A stretch of DNA of 14,494 nucleotides from Bacteroidales bacterium (GTDB taxonomy: Bacteria > Bacteroidota > Bacteroidia > Bacteroidales > B18-G4). The notes under the pieces were generated by a model. That model saw nothing but the letters and a program-made list of their open reading frames with translations. It searched no databases and was not told the DNA's origin. Location: contig JAUXCL010000042.1 of the NCBI GenBank assembly GCA_030618905.1, positions 1 to 14,494 of the forward strand, read 5' to 3'. A program made the position numbers and the translations under genes. Of the stretch, positions 7,655 through 14,321 are shown piece by piece. Numbering within the stretch: position 1 is the stretch's first letter; each line of letters begins with the position of its first letter.

Positions 7655-9916
7655 ATGACATTTGATATTGATATGATTAAGGGTGTTTATGCCCGGATGG
7701 CAGAACGAGTTGATGCTGCCAAAAATGTGGCAAACAAACCATTAACCTTAACTGAGAAGATATTATATTCCCACCTTGACCAGGGTAAAGCAGATCAAAC
7801 CTTCACACGTGGTGTATCCTATGTTGATTTTAATCCTGACAGGGTTGCCATGCAGGATGCCACTGCCCAGATGGCTTTGCTGCAATTCATGCAAGCCGGT
7901 AAGAAAAAAGTAGCTGTCCCTTCATCCGTACATTGTGATCACCTGATACAGGCAAAGATTGGTGCAAAGGAAGACCTGGATACGGCTAAGGTAAGTAATA
8001 GGGAGGTATACGACTTTCTGGCATCAGTTTCTGATAAATACGGCATCGGCTTTTGGAAGCCTGGTGCAGGGATCATTCACCAGGTCGTTTTGGAAAACTA
8101 TGCTTTTCCCGGAGGAATGATGATCGGTACCGATTCACATACGGTGAATGCCGGTGGATTAGGTATGATAGCTATTGGCGTGGGGGGAGCTGATGCCGTG
8201 GATGTCATGGCAGGCATGCCCTGGGAACTGAAATTTCCCAAATTGATCGGCGTGAAGCTGACAGGCAGGCTCAGTGGCTGGACAGCAGCCAAGGATGTCA
8301 TCCTTAAAGTGGCTGGAATATTGACTGTAAAAGGTGGCACGGGTGCCATTGTGGAATACTTTGGGGAAGGGGCCGAAAGCCTTTCCTGTACCGGTAAAGG
8401 GACCATCTGCAATATGGGGGCTGAGATTGGCGCGACCACATCCATCTTTGGTTATGATAAAAAGATGAAAGCATACCTGGAGGGTACTGAAAGAAGTGAT
8501 GTAGCTATAGCAGCTGACGCTATTGCAGGACACCTGACCGGAGATCCTGAAGTATATGCTGACCCGGAAAAGTATTTTGACCAGGTCATTGAAATCAACC
8601 TGTCAGAACTTGAGCCGCATATCAACGGGCCTTTCACTCCGGATCTTGCTACACCCTTATCTGAATTTGCAAAAGCAGTTAAAGATAATGGATGGCCGGC
8701 GAAACTTGAAGTCGGTTTGATCGGTTCCTGTACCAACTCATCTTATGAAGACATTACACGGGCTGCCTCAATTGCGCAACAAGCCATTGATAAAAACCTG
8801 GATGTGCTATCGGAGTATACGGTTACCCCTGGCTCCGAGCAAGTCAGGTACACCATCGAAAGAGATGGCCTGATCAACACTTTTGAACAGATCGGCGGGG
8901 TGGTACTGGCCAACGCCTGTGGCCCCTGTATCGGCCAGTGGGCCAGGCATAATGCGGATAAAGGAGAGATGAATTCCATCATGACTTCCTTCAACAGGAA
9001 CTTTGCCAAACGAAATGATGGCAACCCCAATACACACAGCTTCGTCGCATCACCGGAAATGGTAACTGCCTTTTCCATCGCCGGCGACCTGAGCTTTAAT
9101 CCCATGACTGATTATCTCACCAATAGGGATGGGGAAAAAGTGAAACTGGATGAGCCGAAAGGTCTCGAATTTCCTGTCAAAGGTTTTGCAGTTGACGATA
9201 ATGGCTATGCAGCCCCTATAGAAGATGGCAGTGCTATTGAAGTCATCGTTGATCCGAAATCAGATCGCTTACAATTGCTGGATCCGTTTTCTGCCTGGAA
9301 TGGTGAGAACTATACGGATTTGTACCTGCTTATTAAAGTTAAAGGTAAATGTACCACCGATCATATCAGTATGGCAGGACCATGGTTGAGATACCGCGGG
9401 CACCTGGACAATATCTCCAATAACCTGTTGATCGGAGCGGTCAACAATTTTAATGAAAAGACCAATGCGATCAAGAATCAGCTCACGGGTGAATATGGTA
9501 CAGTTCCTGATACCGGCAGGGCGTACAAAGCCAAAGCTATAGGGTCAGTGATCGTGGGTGATGAGAATTATGGGGAAGGATCATCACGCGAACATGCTGC
9601 CATGGAACCTCGCTTTATGAATGTGAAAGTGGTACTGGTCAAATCCTTTGCCCGTATCCATGAAACAAACCTGAAAAAGCAAGGTGTGCTGGCATTGACC
9701 TTTGCAGATAAAGCAGACTATAATAAGATCGGAGAGGATGACCGCATGGATATCATCGGTTTAAAGGAATTTACTCCCGGCAAAGCATTAACTGCTGTTG
9801 TCCACCACCCGGGTGGCAGTACGGATGAATTTGTTGTCGACCATTCCTATAATAATAATCAGATCGAATGGTTTAAGGCGGGTTCAGCACTAAATTTGAT
9901 AAAGCGGAACGCGTGA
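7655..9916 (+). CDS. acn: Aconitate hydratase (mitochondrial type)
   Basis: [4Fe-4S] enzyme that interconverts citrate and isocitrate via cis-aconitate in the TCA cycle. The 753 residues fit the mitochondrial-type aconitase of Bacteroidetes rather than the ~890-residue AcnA/IRP type or AcnB. The three cluster cysteines are Cys359 (IGSCTNSSYED), Cys422 and Cys425 (CGPCIGQW), nearly identical in number to pig aconitase (358, 421, 424). Other landmarks are GTDSHTVNAGGLGMIAIGVGG early in the protein and GEGSSREHAAMEPR in the swivelling C-terminal domain. It begins 25 bases after the transglutaminase-like gene. Neither citrate synthase nor isocitrate dehydrogenase is next to it. Its final codons, GCG TGA, form the first unit of a GCGTGAA heptamer array, so the repeat starts inside the gene. 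Confidence 0.97.
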   Translation: MTFDIDMIKGVYARMAERVDAAKNVANKPLTLTEKILYSHLDQGKADQTFTRGVSYVDFNPDRVAMQDATAQMALLQFMQAGKKKVAVPSSVHCDHLIQAKIGAKEDLDTAKVSNREVYDFLASVSDKYGIGFWKPGAGIIHQVVLENYAFPGGMMIGTDSHTVNAGGLGMIAIGVGGADAVDVMAGMPWELKFPKLIGVKLTGRLSGWTAAKDVILKVAGILTVKGGTGAIVEYFGEGAESLSCTGKGTICNMGAEIGATTSIFGYDKKMKAYLEGTERSDVAIAADAIAGHLTGDPEVYADPEKYFDQVIEINLSELEPHINGPFTPDLATPLSEFAKAVKDNGWPAKLEVGLIGSCTNSSYEDITRAASIAQQAIDKNLDVLSEYTVTPGSEQVRYTIERDGLINTFEQIGGVVLANACGPCIGQWARHNADKGEMNSIMTSFNRNFAKRNDGNPNTHSFVASPEMVTAFSIAGDLSFNPMTDYLTNRDGEKVKLDEPKGLEFPVKGFAVDDNGYAAPIEDGSAIEVIVDPKSDRLQLLDPFSAWNGENYTDLYLLIKVKGKCTTDHISMAGPWLRYRGHLDNISNNLLIGAVNNFNEKTNAIKNQLTGEYGTVPDTGRAYKAKAIGSVIVGDENYGEGSSREHAAMEPRFMNVKVVLVKSFARIHETNLKKQGVLALTFADKADYNKIGEDDRMDIIGLKEFTPGKALTAVVHHPGGSTDEFVVDHSYNNNQIEWFKAGSALNLIKRNA

Positions 9917-9938
9917 AGCGTGAAGCGTGAAGCGTGAA
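9911..9938 (+). repeat. Heptamer tandem array GCGTGAA x4
   Basis: Four perfect head-to-tail copies of GCGTGAA begin at 9911. The first contains the aconitase stop (TGA 9914-9916). Further TGAs at 9921, 9928 and 9935 fall in the other frames, so all three plus-strand frames are closed. A 6-base spacer (GAGAGA) separates it from the next array at 9945. Confidence 0.95.
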
Positions 9939-9944
9939 GAGAGA

Positions 9945-9965
9945 TTTTCAATTTTCAACCTTCAA
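9945..9965 (-). repeat. Second heptamer array, TTTTCAA x2 plus CCTTCAA
   Basis: Two copies of TTTTCAA and one variant, CCTTCAA, in exact 7-base register. Read on the minus strand the units are TTGAAAA and TTGAAGG, each with a TGA (plus-strand TCA at 9948, 9955, 9962), which closes all three minus-strand frames. It ends 13 bases before the ATG of the DUF2807 lipoprotein gene and so lies in that gene's leader. Confidence 0.75.
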
Positions 9966-9978
9966 AAAAGTTTAAATT

Positions 9979-10698
9979 ATGGTAAAATCAATCGCAAAAA
10001 TCAATCCCCTCCTTCTCTCAATCCTGTTTCTGCTGGCCCTCAATGCCTGCAACTGTATCACAGGCGAGGGAGATGTCATCAGCGAAGAACGGCAAGTAAG
10101 TGCTTTTACCAAAATCAAATTGAGTGCGGCAACAAAAGTGATCCTGCAACAGGATTCTGTATTTCATCTGAAGATAGATGGCCAGGCCAATATCCTGGAC
10201 CTGCTCAAGACTGAAGTCCTTAGTAAGACCTTATCGATAGACTTTGGCTTCCGTTGTGTCCGCGATGCAAAAGAGGTAACGATATACCTGTCTATGCCCA
10301 GGCTGGAAGGTATCGACGTCTCAGGCTCAGGCAAAGTGATCTGCTTAAGAAAGTTTAGGACGCAGGACCTGGAGCTGGACATCTCAGGTTCCGGTGAGAT
10401 TATCATAGATCTCAGTGCCCGGGAAATCGAATCCGGTGTTAACGGGTCGGGAGAGATAGAGATTACCGGTACAACTAAAAAGCATACGATCGACATTAAT
10501 GGCTCAGGACAGGTTTATGCTTATGATTTACGTTCAAGCGATACCAGGGTCAAGATCAGCGGCTCGGGAGATGCCAAGGTTTTTGCTGTTGGCTCCTTGA
10601 ATGCCAGTGTTTTAGGGAGTGGCTCCGTATACTATAAAGGGAACCCGGATGTCAGGACTAAAATCAATGGATCAGGAAAGGTTCAGAAAATCAATTAA
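9979..10698 (+). CDS. DUF2807 (GIN-type) lipoprotein
   Basis: 239 residues with a lipoprotein signal: hydrophobic stretch at 11-21 and lipobox LNAC, giving lipidated Cys24. The mature part matches the Bacteroidetes DUF2807 / putative auto-transporter adhesin head GIN domain. It opens with EERQVSAFTKIKLSAATKV, then a right-handed parallel beta-solenoid-like series. A GSG tripeptide recurs seven times at residues 116, 137, 156, 175, 195, 213 and 231, that is every 18-21 residues, one turn per coil. The family is widespread but functionally uncharacterised; adhesion is only implied by its name. No promoter is obvious; the leader is occupied by heptamer repeats. A 62-base gap separates it from the aconitase gene. 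Confidence 0.88.
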   Translation: MVKSIAKINPLLLSILFLLALNACNCITGEGDVISEERQVSAFTKIKLSAATKVILQQDSVFHLKIDGQANILDLLKTEVLSKTLSIDFGFRCVRDAKEVTIYLSMPRLEGIDVSGSGKVICLRKFRTQDLELDISGSGEIIIDLSAREIESGVNGSGEIEITGTTKKHTIDINGSGQVYAYDLRSSDTRVKISGSGDAKVFAVGSLNASVLGSGSVYYKGNPDVRTKINGSGKVQKIN

Positions 10699-10707
10699 GG
10701 GAACTGG

Positions 10708-10740
10708 TTTGGTATAATAATAGTTTAAAGTATTCGTTTG
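10708..10740 (+). promoter_or_regulatory. Possible promoter of porQ
   Basis: TTTG at 10708-10711 and TTCGTTTG at 10733-10740 resemble the TTTG / TAnnTTTG promoter with a 21-base spacer, but the -7 box has one mismatch (T for A at its second base). Transcription would start almost at the porQ ATG (10749), giving a very short leader. Tentative. Confidence 0.3.
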
Positions 10741-10748
10741 CATATCTG

Positions 10749-11873
10749 ATGGTTTTAAATACTACTAAAGCACTACTTGTGAATAGGGCCGGAACAATCT
10801 TCATCCTTTGTAGTTTTCTCATCTTACAAACCCTGGTTATACAGGCCCAGATTGGGGGAAGACATACTTATGAATTCCTCAACCTTCCGAATTCTGCAAG
10901 AATTGCAGGTATGGGTGGTGACTTTCTGGCCATAGACGATGATGATATTACCCTTTCACTGGCCAACCCGTCACTGATATCTCCTGCAATGCATAACAAT
11001 ATTGGATTGAGCTTTGTGAATTACTTTGCCAAGATCAATTACGGTTATGCACAGTATGGCAGGGACTTTAATAAGGTTGGTAGTTTCGTCGGCACCTTGC
11101 AGTTCATCCATTATGGAGATTTTGACTGGGCCAATGATGCCGGTACGATATTGGGAAAGTTTTCCTCATCAGAATATGCCTTGAATATTGGCTGGGGAAG
11201 GCGGCTGACTCCTCATTTTACCATTGGTGCCAACTGGAAATTCATCTATTCCCATTTTCAGACCCAGGACAATACTTTTTCTTATTTGCAGAATGCCACT
11301 TCTTTCGGGATGGCAGTGGATGTAGCCGGATCCTATATTCATACAGAATCAATGTTTGTGGCCTCCTTTATTGCGCGTAATATTGGCTTTCAAATGAAAC
11401 CCTATTATACAGGAAATGGTGAGCCATTGCCCTTTGAAATGCAAATCGGTTTATCAAAAGGCCTGAAGCACCTGCCCCTTAAATTCTCACTCTTGTATAA
11501 CCATCTTGAGAAATGGGACCTGACTTATGAAGACCCTGCAAACCCTTCTGAGGAATATGATCCCCTTACCGGGGAGGTGAAGAAAAAATCCGGGATTGAG
11601 AAATTCGCCGATAATTTCATGCGGCACATCGTTATTGGTGGGGAGCTCACCATTGCCAAAATTGTAGATGTCAGGCTTGGATATAGTTATGGCCGTCGAC
11701 AGGAAATGAAAGTAGCATCCAAATTATCTACTGTGGGTATTTCCTGGGGTGTGGGCCTGAGGATCTCCAATTTCTCCTTTAGCTATTCCAGGTCATCCTA
11801 TCACCTGGCCGGATCACCCAATTATTTTACCATCACCACCAACCTGTCTGCTTTCGCTTCAAAGAAAAAATAA
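10749..11873 (+). CDS. porQ: Type IX secretion system protein PorQ
   Basis: Outer-membrane beta-barrel protein of the Bacteroidetes type IX secretion system. In Porphyromonas, PorQ works with PorU, PorV and PorZ at the cell-surface attachment complex that cleaves C-terminal sorting signals and anchors cargo to lipopolysaccharide. The 374-residue protein has a signal peptide (hydrophobic FILCSFLILQTLVIQAQ, cleavage near residue 34). The PorQ-like mature start has a YEFLNLPNSARIAGMGG segment, followed by DDDITLSLANPSLIS. Alternating barrel strands continue to the end (NYFTITTNLSAFA). These N-terminal motifs are shared with PorV/FadL-like barrels, but the YEFLNLP start favours PorQ. It precedes ispH, an arrangement I recall from Porphyromonas, where a cytidylate kinase gene lies between them; none is present here. 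No other secretion-system gene is in the window. Confidence 0.85.
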   Translation: MVLNTTKALLVNRAGTIFILCSFLILQTLVIQAQIGGRHTYEFLNLPNSARIAGMGGDFLAIDDDDITLSLANPSLISPAMHNNIGLSFVNYFAKINYGYAQYGRDFNKVGSFVGTLQFIHYGDFDWANDAGTILGKFSSSEYALNIGWGRRLTPHFTIGANWKFIYSHFQTQDNTFSYLQNATSFGMAVDVAGSYIHTESMFVASFIARNIGFQMKPYYTGNGEPLPFEMQIGLSKGLKHLPLKFSLLYNHLEKWDLTYEDPANPSEEYDPLTGEVKKKSGIEKFADNFMRHIVIGGELTIAKIVDVRLGYSYGRRQEMKVASKLSTVGISWGVGLRISNFSFSYSRSSYHLAGSPNYFTITTNLSAFASKKK

Positions 11874-11940
11874 TTCCTGGTTCCATTATCTAACTCAATT
11901 ATTCATTTCAACAATTTACAGGCTTGTGTGTGAATAGTCT

Positions 11941-11948
11941 TACTTTTG
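11941..11948 (+). promoter_or_regulatory. -7 promoter box of ispH
   Basis: TACTTTTG is an exact TAnnTTTG match, 23 bases before the ispH ATG at 11972; transcription would start at about 11955. The -33 TTTG is not clear (only TTTA near 11915). Because the box lies downstream of an in-frame TTG at 11924, it supports the ATG at 11972 as the true start. Confidence 0.5.
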
Positions 11949-11971
11949 TAATTCGCAATGCATGCAGTTCC

Positions 11972-12838
11972 ATGAAAGTGAATATCGATAAACATTCAGG
12001 CTTTTGTCCGGGAGTCGTCCAGGCCATCAATACGGCAGAGAAGTACCTGAAAATGGATGGACAGCTATACTGTCTTGGGGAGATTGTGCACAATGAATTG
12101 GAAGTTGAAAGACTGGAGAAACTCGGCATGAAGACTATTGGCTATGATGAATTCATGGGATTAAAAAATGCACGTGTGCTTTTGCGTTCACACGGAGAAG
12201 CGCCGGAGACTTATGAAGTTGCAAGACAAAATAATATTGAGTTGATAGATGCTACCTGTGGCATCGTCATAAACGTGCAGAAAAAGGTCAGGAAGGCCAG
12301 TGAAAAGGGCCGGTCGGATGAGGGGCAGGTTGTCATCTTTGGTAAGCCAAAGCATCCTGAGGTCATCAGCCTGAATGGTCAGACCGGCAGATCCGCCATC
12401 ATTATAGAAAAAGAAGAAGACCTGGAACAAATTGATTATCAGAAGCCCGTCAGACTTTTTTCACAGACTACAATGCAAACGGAGAAGTTTGAAAGGATCA
12501 GGGAGATCATTGCTCAGCGGATGAAAGAAAACAAGGATATGGTCGAATTCGAATCCCTGAATACTATTTGCAAGCAAGTATCAAATCGCGTTCCCCGGCT
12601 TGAGGATTTTGCCAGGGAAAATGATGTGCTGATCTTTGTGAGTGGGAAGCAAAGTTCAAACGGGAAATTTCTATTTGAGATGTGCAAGTCCTTCAACGAA
12701 AACTCGTATTTTGTTTCCGGGAAGAATGAGTTGGACCCTTCCTGGTTTGAAAGGCATATGAATATCGGTATCACCGGTGCCACCTCCACTCCGGAGTGGT
12801 TGCTGGAAGAGATCGCACAGGAAATTAAAGGATTTTGA
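11972..12838 (+). CDS. ispH: 4-hydroxy-3-methylbut-2-enyl diphosphate reductase
   Basis: Last enzyme of the MEP isoprenoid pathway: an iron-sulfur enzyme that converts HMBPP into IPP and DMAPP. From the ATG at 11972 it has 288 residues and begins MKVNIDKHSGFCPGV. The three cluster cysteines are Cys12, Cys96 (DATCG) and Cys200 (NTICKQVS), against 12, 96 and 197 in E. coli. The KHPEV segment holds the expected catalytic Glu, and FSQTT is the conserved Q-T-T motif. The frame extends upstream to a TTG at 11924, but that would add 16 non-homologous residues across the likely promoter. The stop at 12836-12838 is only two bases before the recF ATG, so translation of the two is probably coupled. Confidence 0.95.
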   Translation: MKVNIDKHSGFCPGVVQAINTAEKYLKMDGQLYCLGEIVHNELEVERLEKLGMKTIGYDEFMGLKNARVLLRSHGEAPETYEVARQNNIELIDATCGIVINVQKKVRKASEKGRSDEGQVVIFGKPKHPEVISLNGQTGRSAIIIEKEEDLEQIDYQKPVRLFSQTTMQTEKFERIREIIAQRMKENKDMVEFESLNTICKQVSNRVPRLEDFARENDVLIFVSGKQSSNGKFLFEMCKSFNENSYFVSGKNELDPSWFERHMNIGITGATSTPEWLLEEIAQEIKGF

Positions 12839-12840
12839 AC

Positions 12841-13965
12841 ATGTTTCTACAGAAGCTGACCCTTGCCAATTTTAAAAATTACCCGGCTGTTGAGCTACAG
12901 ATGTCGCCCAAGATCAATTGCTTCATTGGCAATAACGGTGTGGGGAAAACCAATCTGCTGGATGCCATCCATTACCTTTCTTTTTGTAAAAGCTATTTCA
13001 ATGCTGTTGACAGCCAGAATGTCAGGCATGATGAGTCCTTTTTTGCTATCCATGGGATGTATCATAAGAATGGAGATAAAACAGATCTTATTAGTTGTGT
13101 CCAGAAGCTCAACCACAAGAAGCAGTTTAAGCTGAACAGGAAGGATTATGAGCGCCTGGCAGATCATATTGGCCTGTTCCCCCTGGTCATGATCTCTCCG
13201 TATGATCGTGACCTGATCAATGAGGGGAGTGATATCAGGCGAAAGTTCCTGGATGCTGTCATCTCACAATTTGATAAGAATTATTTGTACGACCTGATCA
13301 ATTATAACAAAGCGCTGACACAGCGAAATTCCTTATTGAGACAATTTTCAGAGAATCATTTCTTCGATCCTGATTTGCTTGAGATCTGGAATGAGCAAAT
13401 GAAACCCCTGGCTAATAATATTTACCAGCAGCGTAAAGCCTTTATCAAGGATTTTATCCCCATCTTCCAGGATTATTTTGATTTTATTTCCGGTGGAAAG
13501 GAGCAGGTGTCGATCAAATATACCTCTCATCTGGATGAGGAAAATATTGATGACCTGTTCAGCAGCAGCCTGGAAAAGGATCGGGCTTTACGTTACACCA
13601 GTGCCGGGATACACAAGGATGACCTGGAGTTCAGGATCTTTGACTATCCCATCAAGAAGTTCGGTTCCCAGGGGCAGCAAAAATCTTTTGTGATTGCCAT
13701 CAAGCTGGCACAGTTTGAATACACGAAAAACATCAAAGGCTTCAAGCCAATATTGCTTTTTGATGATATCTTTGATAAGCTGGATGATAACCGTGTAGAA
13801 CAGTTGATCGCCCTGGTAAGCAAGAACAGTTTCGGGCAGGTGTTTATAACCGATACCCAGCGGCATCGCATAGAGTATATATTCAACACGGTAGATATCG
13901 ACCATAAGATATTTGAGATCAAGGATGATGATGCATTTGAAATTCCCAATGGAAAAGAATCATGA
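12841..13965 (+). CDS. recF: DNA replication and repair protein RecF
   Basis: SMC-like ATPase that helps RecO and RecR load RecA at single-strand gaps. From the ATG at 12841 it has 374 residues, the usual size, and starts MFLQKLTLANFKNY as in the family. Walker A is GNNGVGKT at 30-37, the ABC signature is GSQGQQKS from 275, and Walker B is ILLFDD ending at Asp308-Asp309, followed by the D-loop region KLDD. An in-frame TTG at 12835 is a poorer start. In many bacteria recF sits beside dnaA and dnaN; here it is away from them and is followed by a dciA-like gene in an ATGA overlap, as seen in other Bacteroidetes. Confidence 0.96.
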   Translation: MFLQKLTLANFKNYPAVELQMSPKINCFIGNNGVGKTNLLDAIHYLSFCKSYFNAVDSQNVRHDESFFAIHGMYHKNGDKTDLISCVQKLNHKKQFKLNRKDYERLADHIGLFPLVMISPYDRDLINEGSDIRRKFLDAVISQFDKNYLYDLINYNKALTQRNSLLRQFSENHFFDPDLLEIWNEQMKPLANNIYQQRKAFIKDFIPIFQDYFDFISGGKEQVSIKYTSHLDEENIDDLFSSSLEKDRALRYTSAGIHKDDLEFRIFDYPIKKFGSQGQQKSFVIAIKLAQFEYTKNIKGFKPILLFDDIFDKLDDNRVEQLIALVSKNSFGQVFITDTQRHRIEYIFNTVDIDHKIFEIKDDDAFEIPNGKES

Positions 13966-14252
13966 GAAGATCCAACGACCAGAAATTAGGTGAGGTAATC
14001 CAGGAGCTTTTAAAGCTTTACCGGCTCGAAGACAAGCTCGACGAGGTCAAGCTGATGAATTCCTGGGAAGAAGTTGTCGGTGAAATGATTGCCAGGCACA
14101 CCAAGGATCTTTATATCCGCCGCAATACCCTATTCGTCATCCTGGATTCCCCGGCTTTGAAAAACGAACTGTCGTATTCCAGAACCCAGATCAGGGAATC
14201 CTTGAATGAGGCTGTGGGGAAGGATGTTATTGAGGAAGTCGTATTCAGATAG
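13962..14252 (+). CDS. DUF721 / DciA-like helicase-loading protein
   Basis: A 96-residue protein of the DUF721 family. The typical core is visible: LMNSWEEVVGEMIARHTKDL (about 30-49), then a strand-rich segment LYIRRNTLFVILDSPALKNELSY and a helix ending in SLNEAVG. DUF721 is the core domain of DciA, the ancestral loader of the replicative helicase DnaB in bacteria that lack DnaC/DnaI. This protein is a short, stand-alone form without the long tail of proteobacterial DciA. Its ATG overlaps the recF stop (ATGA at 13962-13965), so the two are translationally coupled. A heptamer repeat array begins in its TAG stop. Family assignment is firm; a helicase-loading role in this lineage is inferred. 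Confidence 0.87.
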   Translation: MRRSNDQKLGEVIQELLKLYRLEDKLDEVKLMNSWEEVVGEMIARHTKDLYIRRNTLFVILDSPALKNELSYSRTQIRESLNEAVGKDVIEEVVFR

Positions 14253-14292
14253 TATTAAGTACTGAGTAATGAGTATTGAGTATTGAGTAGTT
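14251..14292 (+). repeat. Degenerate heptamer array, AGTANTG-type x6
   Basis: Six consecutive 7-base units: AGTATTA, AGTACTG, AGTAATG, AGTATTG, AGTATTG, AGTAGTT. The array starts with the AG of the dciA-like TAG stop (14250-14252). TGA recurs at 14263, 14270, 14277 and 14284, closing all three plus frames. An 8-base spacer (AGATTTTT) leads to the next array. Confidence 0.9.
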
Positions 14293-14300
14293 AGATTTTT

Positions 14301-14321
14301 GGTCACTGGTCACTGGTCACT
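14301..14321 (-). repeat. Heptamer array GGTCACT x3 (AGTGACC on the minus strand)
   Basis: Three perfect copies of GGTCACT. On the minus strand they read AGTGACC and begin in the AG of the TAG stop of the fumarylacetoacetate-hydrolase-family gene (14320-14322), running downstream of it. Each unit holds a minus-strand TGA, so all three minus frames are closed. Together with 14251-14292 it fills the gap between two converging genes. Confidence 0.92.

Noticed and set aside
9927..10214. 95-codon frame starting in the heptamer repeats
   Set aside because: Out of frame with the clear DUF2807 lipoprotein gene that begins at 9979; its start comes from the repeat itself.
11924..11971. TTG-initiated N-terminal extension of ispH
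   Set aside because: It would add 16 residues not typical of IspH and cover a perfect -7 promoter box; the ATG at 11972 gives the family start and cysteine numbering.
9911..14321. CRISPR-like interpretation of the short repeats
   Set aside because: Units are 7 bases in direct contact, with no unique spacers and no cas genes nearby.
14293..14321. Terminator between the dciA-like and FAH-family genes
   Set aside because: There is a short T-run at 14296-14300 but no GC-rich hairpin before it; the repeats are direct, not inverted, within each array.
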